A stretch of 64,000 nucleotides of DNA, taken from the NCBI RefSeq assembly GCF_038396675.1, contig NC_088922.1, forward strand, positions 15,097,501 to 15,161,500, written 5' to 3'. Position 1 is the first letter of the stretch, and every line of letters starts with the position of its first letter. A model generated the notes under the pieces. It had not been told where the DNA came from and made no database searches. It saw only the letters and a program-made list of their open reading frames with translations. Of this stretch, positions 46,561 through 58,789 are shown one piece after another. Both the position numbers and the translations under genes were made by a program. Source of the DNA: Hydra vulgaris. Lineage: Eukaryota > Cnidaria > Hydrozoa > Anthoathecata > Hydridae.

Positions 46561-46959
46561 ACTACAGCGAATTTAAAATCATTCAAAGAACAATTATTTC
46601 TGCTTCATTGGAAACAAAAGGAGCATCTCCAGATGCGAATCTAGATTATGACTCATTATTAAGAATTCTAGAAAACTAGAATTTACCTAGGTTTCATTAT
46701 TACATTATTAAGTAGATGAAACTTTTTGATATCTTGTGGCGGCTTTGATTGGTCACACCTTCTACATTAGTTTCTTTTAGAAAAACATTTTACAATTTGA
46801 AGAACTGCTATAACGTACAGGCGTTTCTACACTAATTCCTTAATGTAAAAATGCCTGTGCGTCTACGTTTTGACATTAAAGAATGCAGATTCAAGTTACT
46901 AAGACGTAGAAACGTACCTAATAGTCAATCTTCTTACCTTTCTTCATAATAACCTGAAT

Positions 46960-47640
46960 GCAACGCTCAGACACGGAGGAAATGAGCGTTTCAAGCAAAG
47001 ATTTTGTTCCATTCCATCTGGATAGCCATTTTCAGTTTGGTGACGTTACTGTATTGTTTCCATTTGTATACACGTAACGAGACAAGTAACTCGAAATGTT
47101 TTCGATTGGATTCAAGTCGGGTGACAGCGCTGGATGATAAAACAACTGAATATCATGTTCCGTAACAAATTCCATCACGGTCTTTGCCGTAGGTATCGAT
47201 GCGTTATCTTGCATAAAGACAAACGTATGTCCATAGTTGGTATGCCCATTTTGCATTAAGTAATCAGAGAGTGTAACAATATAGTCTTCAGCTGTTTGTT
47301 TCCTTTCTGAGAGCATCAATTCAGATAATTCAGCCTTAGAAAATGCACCCCAAATCATAACACCACCATCACTATTTTGTCTAGACAAGAAAGTCTCGGA
47401 CTCTTTTCGTAAGTCATGCCAATAATATTAATACCCGTCTGGACCATCAAGATTAAATTTCTTTTTATCAGACCAAATAATTGAGCCTCAATCAGGTGGA
47501 CAAGACAAATTTTTGTTCGCATACGTCATACGTTTCTTCATGTGATGTTTCTGCATCGACGGCGTTGACGTTTCCCATACCTCCGATTTTCGGCTTCATG
47601 TAACATCTTTTTATCGTACGCAATGGCACATCAATATCCA
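46960..47640 (-). pseudogene. Tc1-like DD34E transposase remnant
   Basis: Minus strand: FNLDGPDGY (first Asp; stop follows), WHDLRKESETFLSRQ, GGVMIWGAFSKAELSEL, FVFMQDNASIPTAKTV (second Asp; the usual His reads Pro), YHPALSPDLNPIENISSYL (Glu). I count 34 residues between Asp and Glu. The N-terminal part is represented only by broken text up to about 47,640. No terminal repeats found. Confidence 0.8.
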
Positions 47641-48046
47641 GCTGGGCGAGTATCAATTAGTAATTAGGCGTCGCTATAAACATATATATTTTTAAAATAA
47701 ACGCATGTACGACTATACAAGTTCACGACTGCATTTTTATTTCTAATACTGTTAAATTGCATCCGTCTCTTTAGGAAAATCTGGATCTAATTTGAAATAA
47801 ATGACACAAATTCTTCAAAATGTTTATTAATATAGAAATATATATAGAAAACTCTTTTTTTTTTCTTTTTCACTTGCTAAAACTGTTATTATTATTATGT
47901 CATTTTACAACAGAGTTGTATCTAATTTATATTCAGCATGTATGTCCAATAGACGTTCTTAAATCTTTAGTTTTATAGTGACCCAACAATCATTTTTTAA
48001 AAATCAATTTTAGTTTTCTTAAAGATCTTTTATTTTCTGCAACAGG

Positions 48047-48952
48047 TAGGGGAAAGGCGCCTATGATGGCATAGCGCCTATGATCGCATACCGGTCATAT
48101 TTCCATTAAAATTGTTTTTGGTAAAAAAATGATTAGACCCTCATGACTATACTGACTTTACATTAGTTTTAGTAAAAAAACGTCCCTTGTGCACAAGCAT
48201 TGTTTTTATAACCAACAAAAATTGATTTTGGGATGTGCTGTTGTAGCTTTATTTCCTTCATATATTTAAGATTGTGATTTTACTATTAACTGTGCAGAAA
48301 GGAAATTTTCATGCATTTTATATTCAAGTTTTGTGCATTTAGTGGAATAGTTACTTTGATTTTATCTTTTGAACAAAGCAGACACAGCTTGTTTTAATGA
48401 AAATGATGAACTTTACCCATGATGGCATACTGACGAGTTGGGGGTGTTGAAATATTGACGAGTTGGGAAAACCTTTTTTTTTATAAGAAAAACTTATTTT
48501 TAAGTAAAGTTAAAAGAAAGCGATGCTCCAAAATTTTTTTTGGTCCAAAAAATACGTAAAACGCAATATATCCTATGCGCATGCGCAAAATTTTACAATG
48601 CTGGTGTGTAGCATGAAATGGTAAATTAGGATGGTTTCGAGTAATTTCTGGCTTTTCTGAGGGAACACTCTAAGGTTAAATGAAATCATTAAGTTACCCT
48701 CGATCCTAACTAACCCCATCCTCCCCTATGCCATCATAAGAGCAGTGGTTGCCTATGATGGCATACTTGTGCTTTTTTTTACAATAACAATAACTTATAA
48801 AAAAATAAAACTAATGAAAACTCCCAGGGTAATTATTGTTTTAGATGTAACAAGGAATGTATCCATATCAAAACTTTTATTATTGGTCTTCAGGATACTG
48901 AATAATGAAGCTTCAAAGTTAAGTATGCCATCATAGGTGCCTTTCCCCTACT
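48047..48952. mobile_element. Non-autonomous TIR element with internal motif array
   Basis: Ends: GTAGGGGAAAGGCGCCTATG on the left and, inverted, GTAGGGGAAAGGCACCTATG on the right; identity continues through ATGGCATA. The 15-bp core CCTATGATGGCATAC, or close variants, occurs about six times in both orientations (48,058; 48,074; 48,418; 48,727; 48,750; 48,925). No transposase. A copy of CTGCAACAGG lies just outside each end, so a target duplication cannot be set. Confidence 0.82.
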
Positions 48953-49189
48953 TGCGTTACTGCAACAGGCATTGCGTTAAAAAATTCAAATTAGAATGCA
49001 TATAAATTGGAAAATAGGCTATAGAACCTTTGAGTATACTTTGTTGAGAAAGCCTCAAGTATTTCCAGAAACAAAAAAAAAGGTCTTTGAACTAATTAGT
49101 AGCAAAATATCTCCCATAAAGTTGTCTTCTATTTCAAGCTTTAGGTTTTACCGGCTCTAAATCTTTTAACCAAATGAATGTGAATCTTA

Positions 49190-49895
49190 ATGAAACATTT
49201 TTTGCAACCCCAATTTTAAATTGAATTTGTTGCATGGAATGACAAAGCTCAACAGATATTCACTTCAAGCTTATGTTTGCTATTTTTTGCAATCCCAATT
49301 TTAAATTGAATTTGTTGCATGGAATGACAAATCTCAACAGATATTCACTTCAAGCTTATGTTTGCTATTTTTTGCAATCCCAATTTTAAATTGAATTTGT
49401 TGCATGGAATGACAAAGCTCAACAAAGATATTCACTTCAAGCTTATGTTTGCTATTTTTTGCAATCCCAATTTTAAATTGAATTTGTTGCATGGAATGAC
49501 AAAGCTCAACAAAGATATTCACTTCAAGTTTATGTTTGCTATTTTTTGCAATCCCAATTTTAAATAGAATTTGTTGCATGGAATAACAAAGCTCAGCAAA
49601 GATATTCACTTCAAACTTATGTTTGCTATTTTTTGCAATCCCAATTTTAAATTGAATTTGTTGCATGGAATGACAAAGCTCAACAGATATTCACTTCAAG
49701 CTTATGTTTGCTATTTTTTGCAATCCCAATTTTAAATTGAATTTGTTGCATGGAATGACAATGCTCAACAAATATATTCACTTCAAGCTTATGTTTGCTA
49801 TTTTTTGCAATCCCAATTTTAAATTAAATTTGTTGCATGGAATGACAAAGCTCAACAAAGATATTCACTTCAAGCTTATGTTTGCTATTTTCCTA
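49190..49895. repeat. 85-87 bp tandem satellite, about 8 copies
   Basis: Unit holds TTGCAATCCCAATTTTAAAT, TTTGTTGCATGGAATGACAA and TTCACTTCAAGCTTATGTTT. Offsets between copies are 85, 85, 87, 87, 87, 85, 87. The two lengths differ by AACAGATATT vs AACAAAGATATT. It is open on both strands but repeats exactly, so not taken as coding. Confidence 0.95.
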
Positions 49896-50991
<1,096 letters not shown>

Positions 50992-51195
50992 ATACTTGAA
51001 AACAAATTTTTATGGCGTCTCTTTGATGTTGATAAACAAAACTAATTAAAATTGCGTCTTCTTACGTAAAATTCAATTTAAAAAAGCTCAATTACTAAAC
51101 AGAAGAGCGCCCTTTAGCAATAACATAGTTGATACACTTTAATAAAATTATTTTCTTTTTTAATAGAGTACATCAATCCTAATTTTAATCTTATT

Positions 51196-51369
51196 TTTTT
51201 TTACTTGGAGACTATGTAGACAGTCTCCTCATCACACAATAACGTTATAATATTTTTACCAAACCATTGAAAAAGTCGTTAAAAAAAAAGAAAAAGGAAA
51301 AAAAACGTGATTTTTTTTTTTTTTCATTGTCTGATGAGGAGACTGTTTACATAGTCTCCAAGTAAAAAA
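51196..51369. mobile_element. Foldback MITE
   Basis: Arm TTTACTTGGAGACTATGTAG... (51,200-51,240) is inverted at about 51,327-51,368 (...ACATAGTCTCCAAGTAAA). The arms are about 42 bp with two or three mismatches, the spacer about 85 bp. Confidence 0.88.
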
Positions 51370-51478
51370 GATATAAATACAATTGATATATATATATAGT
51401 TTTTTTTTAAACTTTTTTTTGGGGGAATTTTGCGCTCTTCTAAGTTTGGGGCTTGGGGCTCACTCTTAGTACGGGCCT

Positions 51479-51601
<123 letters not shown>

Positions 51602-52139
51602 CACATATATTTATATATATTCATTTATACTTATATTCATATATACACCACTATATATATTTATATATACACCACTATAGTGGTGCAATCGCAGTTATAA
51701 ATGGTCTTGATGTTTTTTTGGATTGAGTATGTTGTACTGATGATTCTTTTTAATTTGTTGAAACTTGAAGTTATTAATTATTAAATTTATATATACTATT
51801 TTTATCAAATAGTTAATATAAAATAATAAACATGCAAATTGTTATATTTGCTGTAAAAATTGTTTTTTAAATCGATTTCAACTGTTTATCACTATATTGT
51901 ATATCACTTATGTAGTATTATGTTACTTGTAATTTTTTGTTTTGTTTATTTTCAGTAAGTTTATACATACGCAAGCGTTAAATACTGTGGTGAAGTCAAG
52001 TTTTAATGTTTTGGGTGCATTATAGCTTTTATTTTTCAAAGATTTGTAGAATTCAACAAGATTTAGATTTTATTTTGTTTATTGATTTAATTCGGCGAAA
52101 GCGATCCCATAGATTAATAAAAGTCAATATTATTAGCGA

Positions 52140-52328
52140 CTTGTGGCCGTGGTGCAGTGGTTAAAGCGCTTGCTTTAAATGCAGGATATCCAGGTTCGAA
52201 ACGAGCTCTGGACATATTATCGCGTCACGGTACGAAGGAGGCGTGAACTCCCTGGTCAAATGCACTTCCGCGGTGTTCTCTAACAAGACCGTTAGGACTT
52301 CTTGGGGTATTTAAAAAAAAAAAAAAAA
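52140..52328 (+). mobile_element. tRNA-derived SINE (second family) with poly-A tail
   Basis: Head: A-box-like TGGTGCAGTGGTTAAAGC, anticodon stem CTTGC/GCAGG enclosing TTTAAAT (TAA anticodon position), B-box-like GGTTCGAAACG. Body: GTCACGGTACGAAGGAGGCG...CCGCGGTGTTCTC, ending in 16 A (52,313-52,328). A polymorphic A tail and an intact head suggest a young copy. The body differs from the SINEs at 545 and 19,865. Confidence 0.82.
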
Positions 52329-52429
52329 CTTGCGTATTAAAATTTTGGTTTTTATGGTTTAATATGACAATTCAGTTAACATTAGATCAAAAAAAAACTT
52401 GAAAACAAAACATGGTATTTTACCATAAA

Positions 52430-52625
52430 AAATCCACGAGTTTTCCTTGCAAAGGTGTTCCAAATACCCATGGAACTTCTATGAAAACTTCTATTGAAAA
52501 CTCATGGGTTTTCAATAGAAAACTCATGGGTTTTCAATAAAAAAACTCATGGGTTTTCAATAGAAAACTCATGGGTTTTCAATAGAAAATTCATGGGTTT
52601 TCCCATGAGTTTTCTATTGTAAGGG
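52430..52625. repeat. 22-bp minisatellite with self-complementary units
   Basis: Five copies of ACTCATGGGTTTTCAATAGA-type units (52,497-52,595). Each unit contains TTTTCAATAGAAAA, and the array ends in the palindrome CATGGGTTTTCCCATG. Confidence 0.9.
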
Positions 52626-53004
52626 ATACTGCATAAACATCATTTTCTAGATTGCAAAAAACGTCATCATTGGTTTCCAAAACTTAGTTAAAACATTGTT
52701 AAAACATTGATATCTCAGTAGAAAACTTTACACAGGGATCCAGCATCATGGCCTAAATTAACGAAAAAAATAAAATGTTCTTTGATTTAGCATGGGCTAG
52801 AGCAAAAAAAAAGAGAATATTTTCCAAACACGCTCTGTGATTTTGACACAGAATGCAACACTTTAGCCCAAAATAGTATGAAAAAGTTCATTACAATGGC
52901 AATTAAATTTGTTTGGTATTGGTTGCTCTACAGTAATAGAAAAGATTCATTATTTTTTTATTCTCTTTGTTATTTTAACAACAAATACCAACAATTTCTC
53001 AGAA

Positions 53005-53660
53005 GTTTCAATAGAACTTTGTGACTGGAAAAAACTAATCCCAAGAGTTTCTAAACATGATAACAACAATGAACATTAAAGTTACTATTCTGATTGTAAA
53101 ACTCTAAAAAAAAAACCTTAAAGAAGGAAAGACTATGGGTTCTGATCTCCATAGAGTTATCAATGGAGAGATGAAAAAGTGGAGAGACATCTTGAAAGTA
53201 ATTGCTGATGCAATTTTGCTCCGTGCAAAAAGTCTCGCTTTTTGGGGCACGGCGGCAGAAGTCGTCGGTCAGCAAAACAGTAGAACTTATCTGAACTTGA
53301 TTGATTTGATAAGGCATTATTATCTTTTAGTGGCTGAACACATTACATCTGTTAAAGCAAAGAAAACCACAACGTCCTAATTTTCTCCTCGAATCCAAAA
53401 TGAGCTGATTGAGTTACTCCGGCAGAAAATCAGAAATGAAATATTATCAAATAACAAAGAAGCTAAACACTACTTTGTTCAGTTTGACTGCACTACAGAT
53501 GCCTTCCACAAGGAGCAAATAACCCGAATTATCCGGTATGCCCACATCAATGATAAAACTTGTACAAAGAAAGTTTTGTGGACTTCATTGAATCTCACCA
53601 AAATACCGGAGGTCTTGCAACAGAGACCACTGAAAAAAGCTTTTTATGTTTGCTGAAATT
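53005..53660 (+). pseudogene. hAT transposase N-terminal remnant (+ strand)
   Basis: In shifting frames: ELCDWKKLIPRVSKHDNNNE (TTF-type zinc-finger end), MKKWRDILKVIADAIL with LAFWG (family: LxxQGLAFRG), SRTYLNLIDLIRHYYLLVAE, SPRIQNELIELLRQKIRNEI, AKHYFVQFDCTTDAFHKEQI (first Asp position). Ends at about 53,650; the C-terminal dimerisation domain is missing. A second hAT piece in the opposite strand follows. Confidence 0.75.
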
Positions 53661-53801
53661 TTGGTGTCAAATCAAAAGACAGATTTAGATTGTTTTCATT
53701 TTTTTTTTTTTTATGTAGTTATTTAAGTCCTTACGGTCTTATCATAGAGCACCGCCAGAGAGCATTTAATTAGAAGATTTCATCTCAAAATTTACTTAGA
53801 A

Positions 53802-53895
53802 GTCCATCATCTCAAAATGAAATGATTAGTTTAATTGCAACTAGATTACAATCCAGTTGCAATTAAACTAATCATTTTATTTTGAGATGATGGAC
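53802..53895. repeat. Long perfect hairpin at a hAT element end
   Basis: GTCCATCATCTCAAAATGAA... (53,802-53,842) and its reverse complement (53,855-53,895), 41-bp arms, one mismatch, 12-bp loop. The right arm is the terminus of the element 53,863-55,798; the left arm is the same terminus in opposite orientation. Confidence 0.9.
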
Positions 53896-55798
53896 TCGTG
53901 TATGTAACTCTATATGGACGAAGGGCTCTTCAATACAGGCTCTATCTTCAATACATTTAGTGTTTGTGACAGGATTGTGGCGCGACAAAGTTACCTTGAT
54001 GAGCACTATAAGATTCCCTAAACGCCAGCCCTTGGCTTCCCAAAGTCTTGCTTGTATCGATAAGAATTTCGACAGTTTTTCTGTTCTGCATCTCTATTTT
54101 TTGTTCTTCTATCAGAGCAAGTCTCTTGGATTTATCAATAAGTTGATCTACATGTTCTTTTTTCATAAGAAAGTGACAATATTTACTTAATGCAACTTTA
54201 TGTTCTTGAGAGGTGAAGTGCGCCTGAAGCTTCCCTTGTTTGTCTTTCCCATAGCTCTTCATGATGGACCAAGATCTTACCCCAAAATTTATCCAAGCAT
54301 CTTCAGTTTTTCCCTTTTTTCCAACATCCTTGGGGAAAAGATATCAAACAAAACAAAATGAGGCATCCTTCTCGGTGCTATATTCTAAACGTTAAAACTC
54401 TTTGTACCACTGGGGATTAAATCTATTTTTACCTTCACTTGGGAAACTAGCAAGTTTTGGTTGGTGTGGCCCTAACTGGAGTAAATAAAATATTTGATTG
54501 TCCGTATTTGTATGTGGACGTAAACCTGGGTCATGGCTTATCAATGCTGATGAATCTGATTTGTCAATTATAATATTTTGAGCTTTGATATCGAGTTTTC
54601 TTACAAAAGCGTTTCCCATTTCCAAAACATTTTTTGACATTTCGAACACAAAACTTGTTGCAATTAAAATTTCAATTGCAGCGAATTTTTCATCTACTAA
54701 TTCTTTTTTACAATATTTTTTATAAATGTCATTACAATCTTTAAGATTATCAATTAAAACACCCAAATTCCCCATGAGCGAAGGGCAATTTGTTGTTTCA
54801 CTGCTTACTTCAGTAGTATACAAGTTAATAATATTCGTGTCATCCTTTATTTCTTGGCCAGAAAACTGGGGTAAAGAATCTGATTTAGAATTTAGTTCTG
54901 TAAATTTCTCTGTTTGATCCTGGACAACAATATAACCCGGGTTTTTCCCTTATCTTGAATTTCTGAACTTGCGTCCTCTTCAAATTTTTATCAGAAATTG
55001 CTGTTTCTTCTTCTATGGATATACCACATGTTGAAGTTGATGTTTCAATTATTATTATGTCTTCTAACTTTGTATGTTCACTACTTTGTATTTCATCATC
55101 CACTTCGACATCGTTATCAGTATTCTGATGTTCGATTTTTCGGGTTTTTTTTTTTTTTACGGTGGGGGGGGGGGGAGGGGCTAAGGAGGCTACAAAAGAA
55201 TTCTCTGGGGCTCGCACTGTTTGTAAATAAACCTTTTACCACTGATCTTTCATGACTGGTTTTATAGTCGTTTTTAAAAACTGCTTTAGATACGCAACAT
55301 TGTAATTTATATCTCTTGCTTATCATAATTATTGCTCTGGAAAACAGACGCAGATACTATAATTTACCGTAATTTTTAAATAACTTAATGTTTATAAAAG
55401 TTATTACTCTTACGATTATAGAATAAGACTAATAACATTATTACATATTCTTATTCATATTAGACCTTATCCTTCAAACCTATTCCAATCCTACTTTAGT
55501 ACACTGATAATTGGAAGTAATATCAGGCGCAACAAGAGTTTACTATTTATTTTCTTGTACTTTCTTATAAAAAGCTTTATATTAAATTATTATATTAAAA
55601 AATGAATCATATCATTTAAAATGATTTCATACCTTGTATACAAAGATAGAAATGTTAAAATGAATGCATAAAAATAAATTTTCACATGTTTTCTCTTGCC
55701 ACAATCCCACACTAAAAGCTTGGATTGAAGATAGAGCCCTTCTTCCATATAGAGTTACATACACAAGTCCATCTCAAAATGAAATGATAAGTTTAAGT
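53863..55798 (-). mobile_element. hAT deletion derivative with both terminal repeats
   Basis: Left end TTAAACTAATCATTTTATTT...GAGATGATGGACTCGTG...TATGTAACTCTATATGG; right end the same sequence inverted (55,690-55,798). Inside, minus strand, are the 5' two-fifths of a hAT transposase, ending abruptly near the left end, so the 3' part is deleted while both termini remain. Confidence 0.75.
53957..55217 (-). pseudogene. hAT transposase, N-terminal part only
   Basis: From 55,217: acidic leader with poly-Pro/Lys; then (54,640-54,250) SHDPGLRPHTNTDNQIFYLL, LGPHQPKLASFPSEGKNRFN, LEYSTEKDASFCFVCYLFPK, EDAWINFGVRSW, the TTF-type zinc finger with FCFVC and GKLQAHFTSQEHK; then EILIDTSKTLGSQGLAFRES...GNFVA, the start of the catalytic part. 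Everything after is missing. Stops at 54,392 and frame changes break it. Confidence 0.75.
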
Positions 55799-57108
55799 AA
55801 TAAGTATGCAAAAAAAGTAATAACTGCTTTCAATTAAACAGCGTAAACTTGATCCTGCCATTTTTGTTGTTGATAACGGAAAAAAGCAGCGCAAAAAAAA
55901 ATTAGTGGAAATCAAAACGACGCGCCATTTCGTTATGATGAAAAGCTCGTCTTGTGAAAAACACACAGTAGGACAGTGTGCCAAAATACCTGAAAATCAA
56001 TGTTGGTGTGCATTAAATAAGTAGACAGTCAGTTCTGGGTAAGCGTCACGCATGCGCAGATATAGCGTAAAGTTCCGTTAGGTAGGTTAAATTTATCGTT
56101 AAATAAGTAGCCTTGTTTCCGTTAGGTTTAAACTCAAATAACAAAAATAATCATATTTTTAAATTTTTTAAAATTATATAATTAAAATGCCAGTCTATAT
56201 TATTCTGTTGAAAATATTTAGCAATATGTCTCTGATGGAATAACAAATTATTATAGTAAAAAAATGTCTACTTTGTGGTAATTGATTATATAACCCACTA
56301 TTTAAGTTAAACTTTTATATAATTTATGATTAAGTCTTTATTATTATTGTATGTTTCTGAAGTTAATTTTGTACTATGTCTCAGCATCTCAAAACGCACA
56401 GTTGTTTTGAGACTTCCATTTTATGCATTGACTTATTTGTCAATTTTGATCAGAACTATTAGTCAATTTTGTTATATATTTAAGTGTTGCAATTAAGTAT
56501 TACTAGAAATATTTATTGATAACAATCTAAGATTAAATTAACTGTAAATTTATTATGGATTTGAACCTAATTTTCAGAAAGTGACCCTAGGTACAGTTTA
56601 AAAAAAGCTTATTGTACCTAGAGCCACTAATTTTTAAACCCTTCTACTTGATGGAATTTTATAATTTATAGTCAATATACTTATATTAGGTATGTGTGTA
56701 AAAATTTCAAACCATTTATTTATTCAAGTATTATATATGGTTCGAAAGAGCTTTAAATTTCTAATAAAATGGTGAAAACATTATGAAAAAAGAATCATTA
56801 CAAAAAAAGTTATGCTCATTTAAGTAACATTACTTTTTATGAAGCATTGCTTAAGAAAAATGCAACTTACGTATAAAACTCGCGTTCGGCTAACGGCAGC
56901 TTTGTAATAGAATCATTATTTATTTGCGTTTGATTTTGCATAGCGAAATATGCAAAATTTTGCACATTTCGTTTTAAAACGATTAAAAGACGTAATTAAA
57001 AAAGTTTCGAATTTAAGTAACAAAATGTTTTTAATGGTTAAAACGTAATAGTAAAATTTATAACAAAACTTTATAAAACATGCATAAAAAAATATCGCGT
57101 CTTTTGCA

Positions 57109-57110
<2 letters not shown>
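55799..57110. other. Intergenic with a small hairpin
   Basis: No gene seen. A hairpin at 56,578-56,631: AGTGACCCTAGGTACAGTTT against TTATTGTACCTAGAGCCACT. Confidence 0.6.

Positions 57111-57203
<93 letters not shown>
57111..57203. repeat. (TA)n microsatellite
   Basis: TA tract. Confidence 0.95.
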
Positions 57204-57204
<1 letters not shown>

Positions 57205-58789
57205 CATATATAACATCGGAAAAGGCGTGATATTTCAGTGGGGGCCGGAGTACAAAAAAATAATCATAAAACACCAAATAGTTCAACTAAAAACCTACAA
57301 AAATATATCCATCTAAACAATGGAGGGGGGGGGGCATGTCCACCACGGCTCTCCTTCATTTTCCCTTCCGTAGTCCTTATATCTATCTAACTATATATAA
57401 ATTCCAACAAACCGCAAAAAATAAAAGTAATTTTTTTTAAAATATACTTCAGTAACAAAAAATTTAGAATATAATAATAATTTTCTTTTTTGCTTAGTAA
57501 TGTTTTTAACAGAATTGTGGCTTTGAAGAAAGCCTAGTTTTTGAAGCAAACAAAACTGAGTCATCAATAGCTAGAAGGAGTCGATTCTTTAGTACGCAAA
57601 GAAACCACATCCAATGATATCTAAAATAAAGTAAACCCCTAAATTAATATCGCCATGCCTATTTAAAATGCCTTATGTCGCGGATAATAAATAAGGATAC
57701 CTTATGTCGCGGATAATAAATAAATATATAACTGTTATTATTGCATTAATAAACTTAATCAATCTTTAAAAAAATATGAACCGGTTTAATCTTAATATGA
57801 AAAAGATCAACATCCATCGAAGCAATCGTGTGGTTTTCATCATGTTGCGTAACCTTGCAATGATACATAAGATAAAATATATCAGATAAAATTTAAAAAA
57901 AAATTAAGGCTAACAATTAACTAATGTATAATAAATTAACATGTAACTGTTATTACTGAATTAATAAGTATAATCTTGAGGTCTTTAAGATAAACATCTA
58001 CAGTAGCAAGCTGCCATCATAGTTAAAACCTTGCAATAAAAGATAAATGAAATTATATTAGATATTTAGCACAATAACTGAAAAACCCATTGCAAATTAG
58101 AGAAGATGAGAATGATTTCCTAACTTGAAAAAAATTAAAAATCACTAAACTCCTGATACACAACACATTTCCCATTACCAAACAGAAAAATCGATAGAAG
58201 TAGACCCTTCAATACTTTTTAACCTGAAATATAATAGATTTGATTATAAGTTATAATGAAAAGAAAGTTATATTGTGTTAGCGTAACTACCTGGTAATGG
58301 CATATGCCATTTGCCTAGACTGTACTGATTTATTGTAACTAAACACTTACATCTCTCAATCCATCCAAGCAAAAGTCTGTCTTTCTGGGTAGAAACAATG
58401 TATAGCCATCATTATGATTAACATTAATTGTCATGAGCCAGGCAATTTGCTTATGTCAAATAGTAAATGAGCTTTGGTTTCCCATACCTCGTTGCAACCA
58501 GGTCAACCCTGGTTGTTGGATATCGGTAACTAACCGACTACCTAAAATTACATTTCTATATACATATATGTATATACATATATGTATACATAAAAAGTAA
58601 TTAAATAATAATAAATCTTTTCATTATCTTAAAAAAAGGGGAGGGTAGAGAATATGATATACATTAGGCACTGTAAAATTTATTATAAAAAACAAAGATT
58701 AACCTACTATCTGTAAATAATATCTGTTAATGCAAGTTTATGAGACATACTATTATTTAAAATAACATATACCTTATTACACATTTCCA
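57204..58789. other. Non-coding flank of the 58.8-61.9 kb transposon gene
   Basis: Contains a 28-bp direct repeat (CCTTATGTCGCGGATAATAA, 57,671 and 57,700) and two diverged copies, about 214 bp apart, of AACTGTTATTA(T/C)TG(C/A)ATTAAT...CCTTGCAAT (57,730 and 57,945). No gene. This may be a subterminal part of the transposon. Confidence 0.6.

Noticed and set aside
49190..49895. CRISPR-like array
   Set aside because: Units are contiguous with no spacers, and the genome is eukaryotic.
52141..52215. Functional tRNA gene
   Set aside because: No closing acceptor stem, and it continues into a SINE body and A tail.
55140..55180. G/T homopolymer run as regulatory G-quadruplex
   Set aside because: It is a simple run within the decayed hAT reading frame; nothing ties it to regulation.
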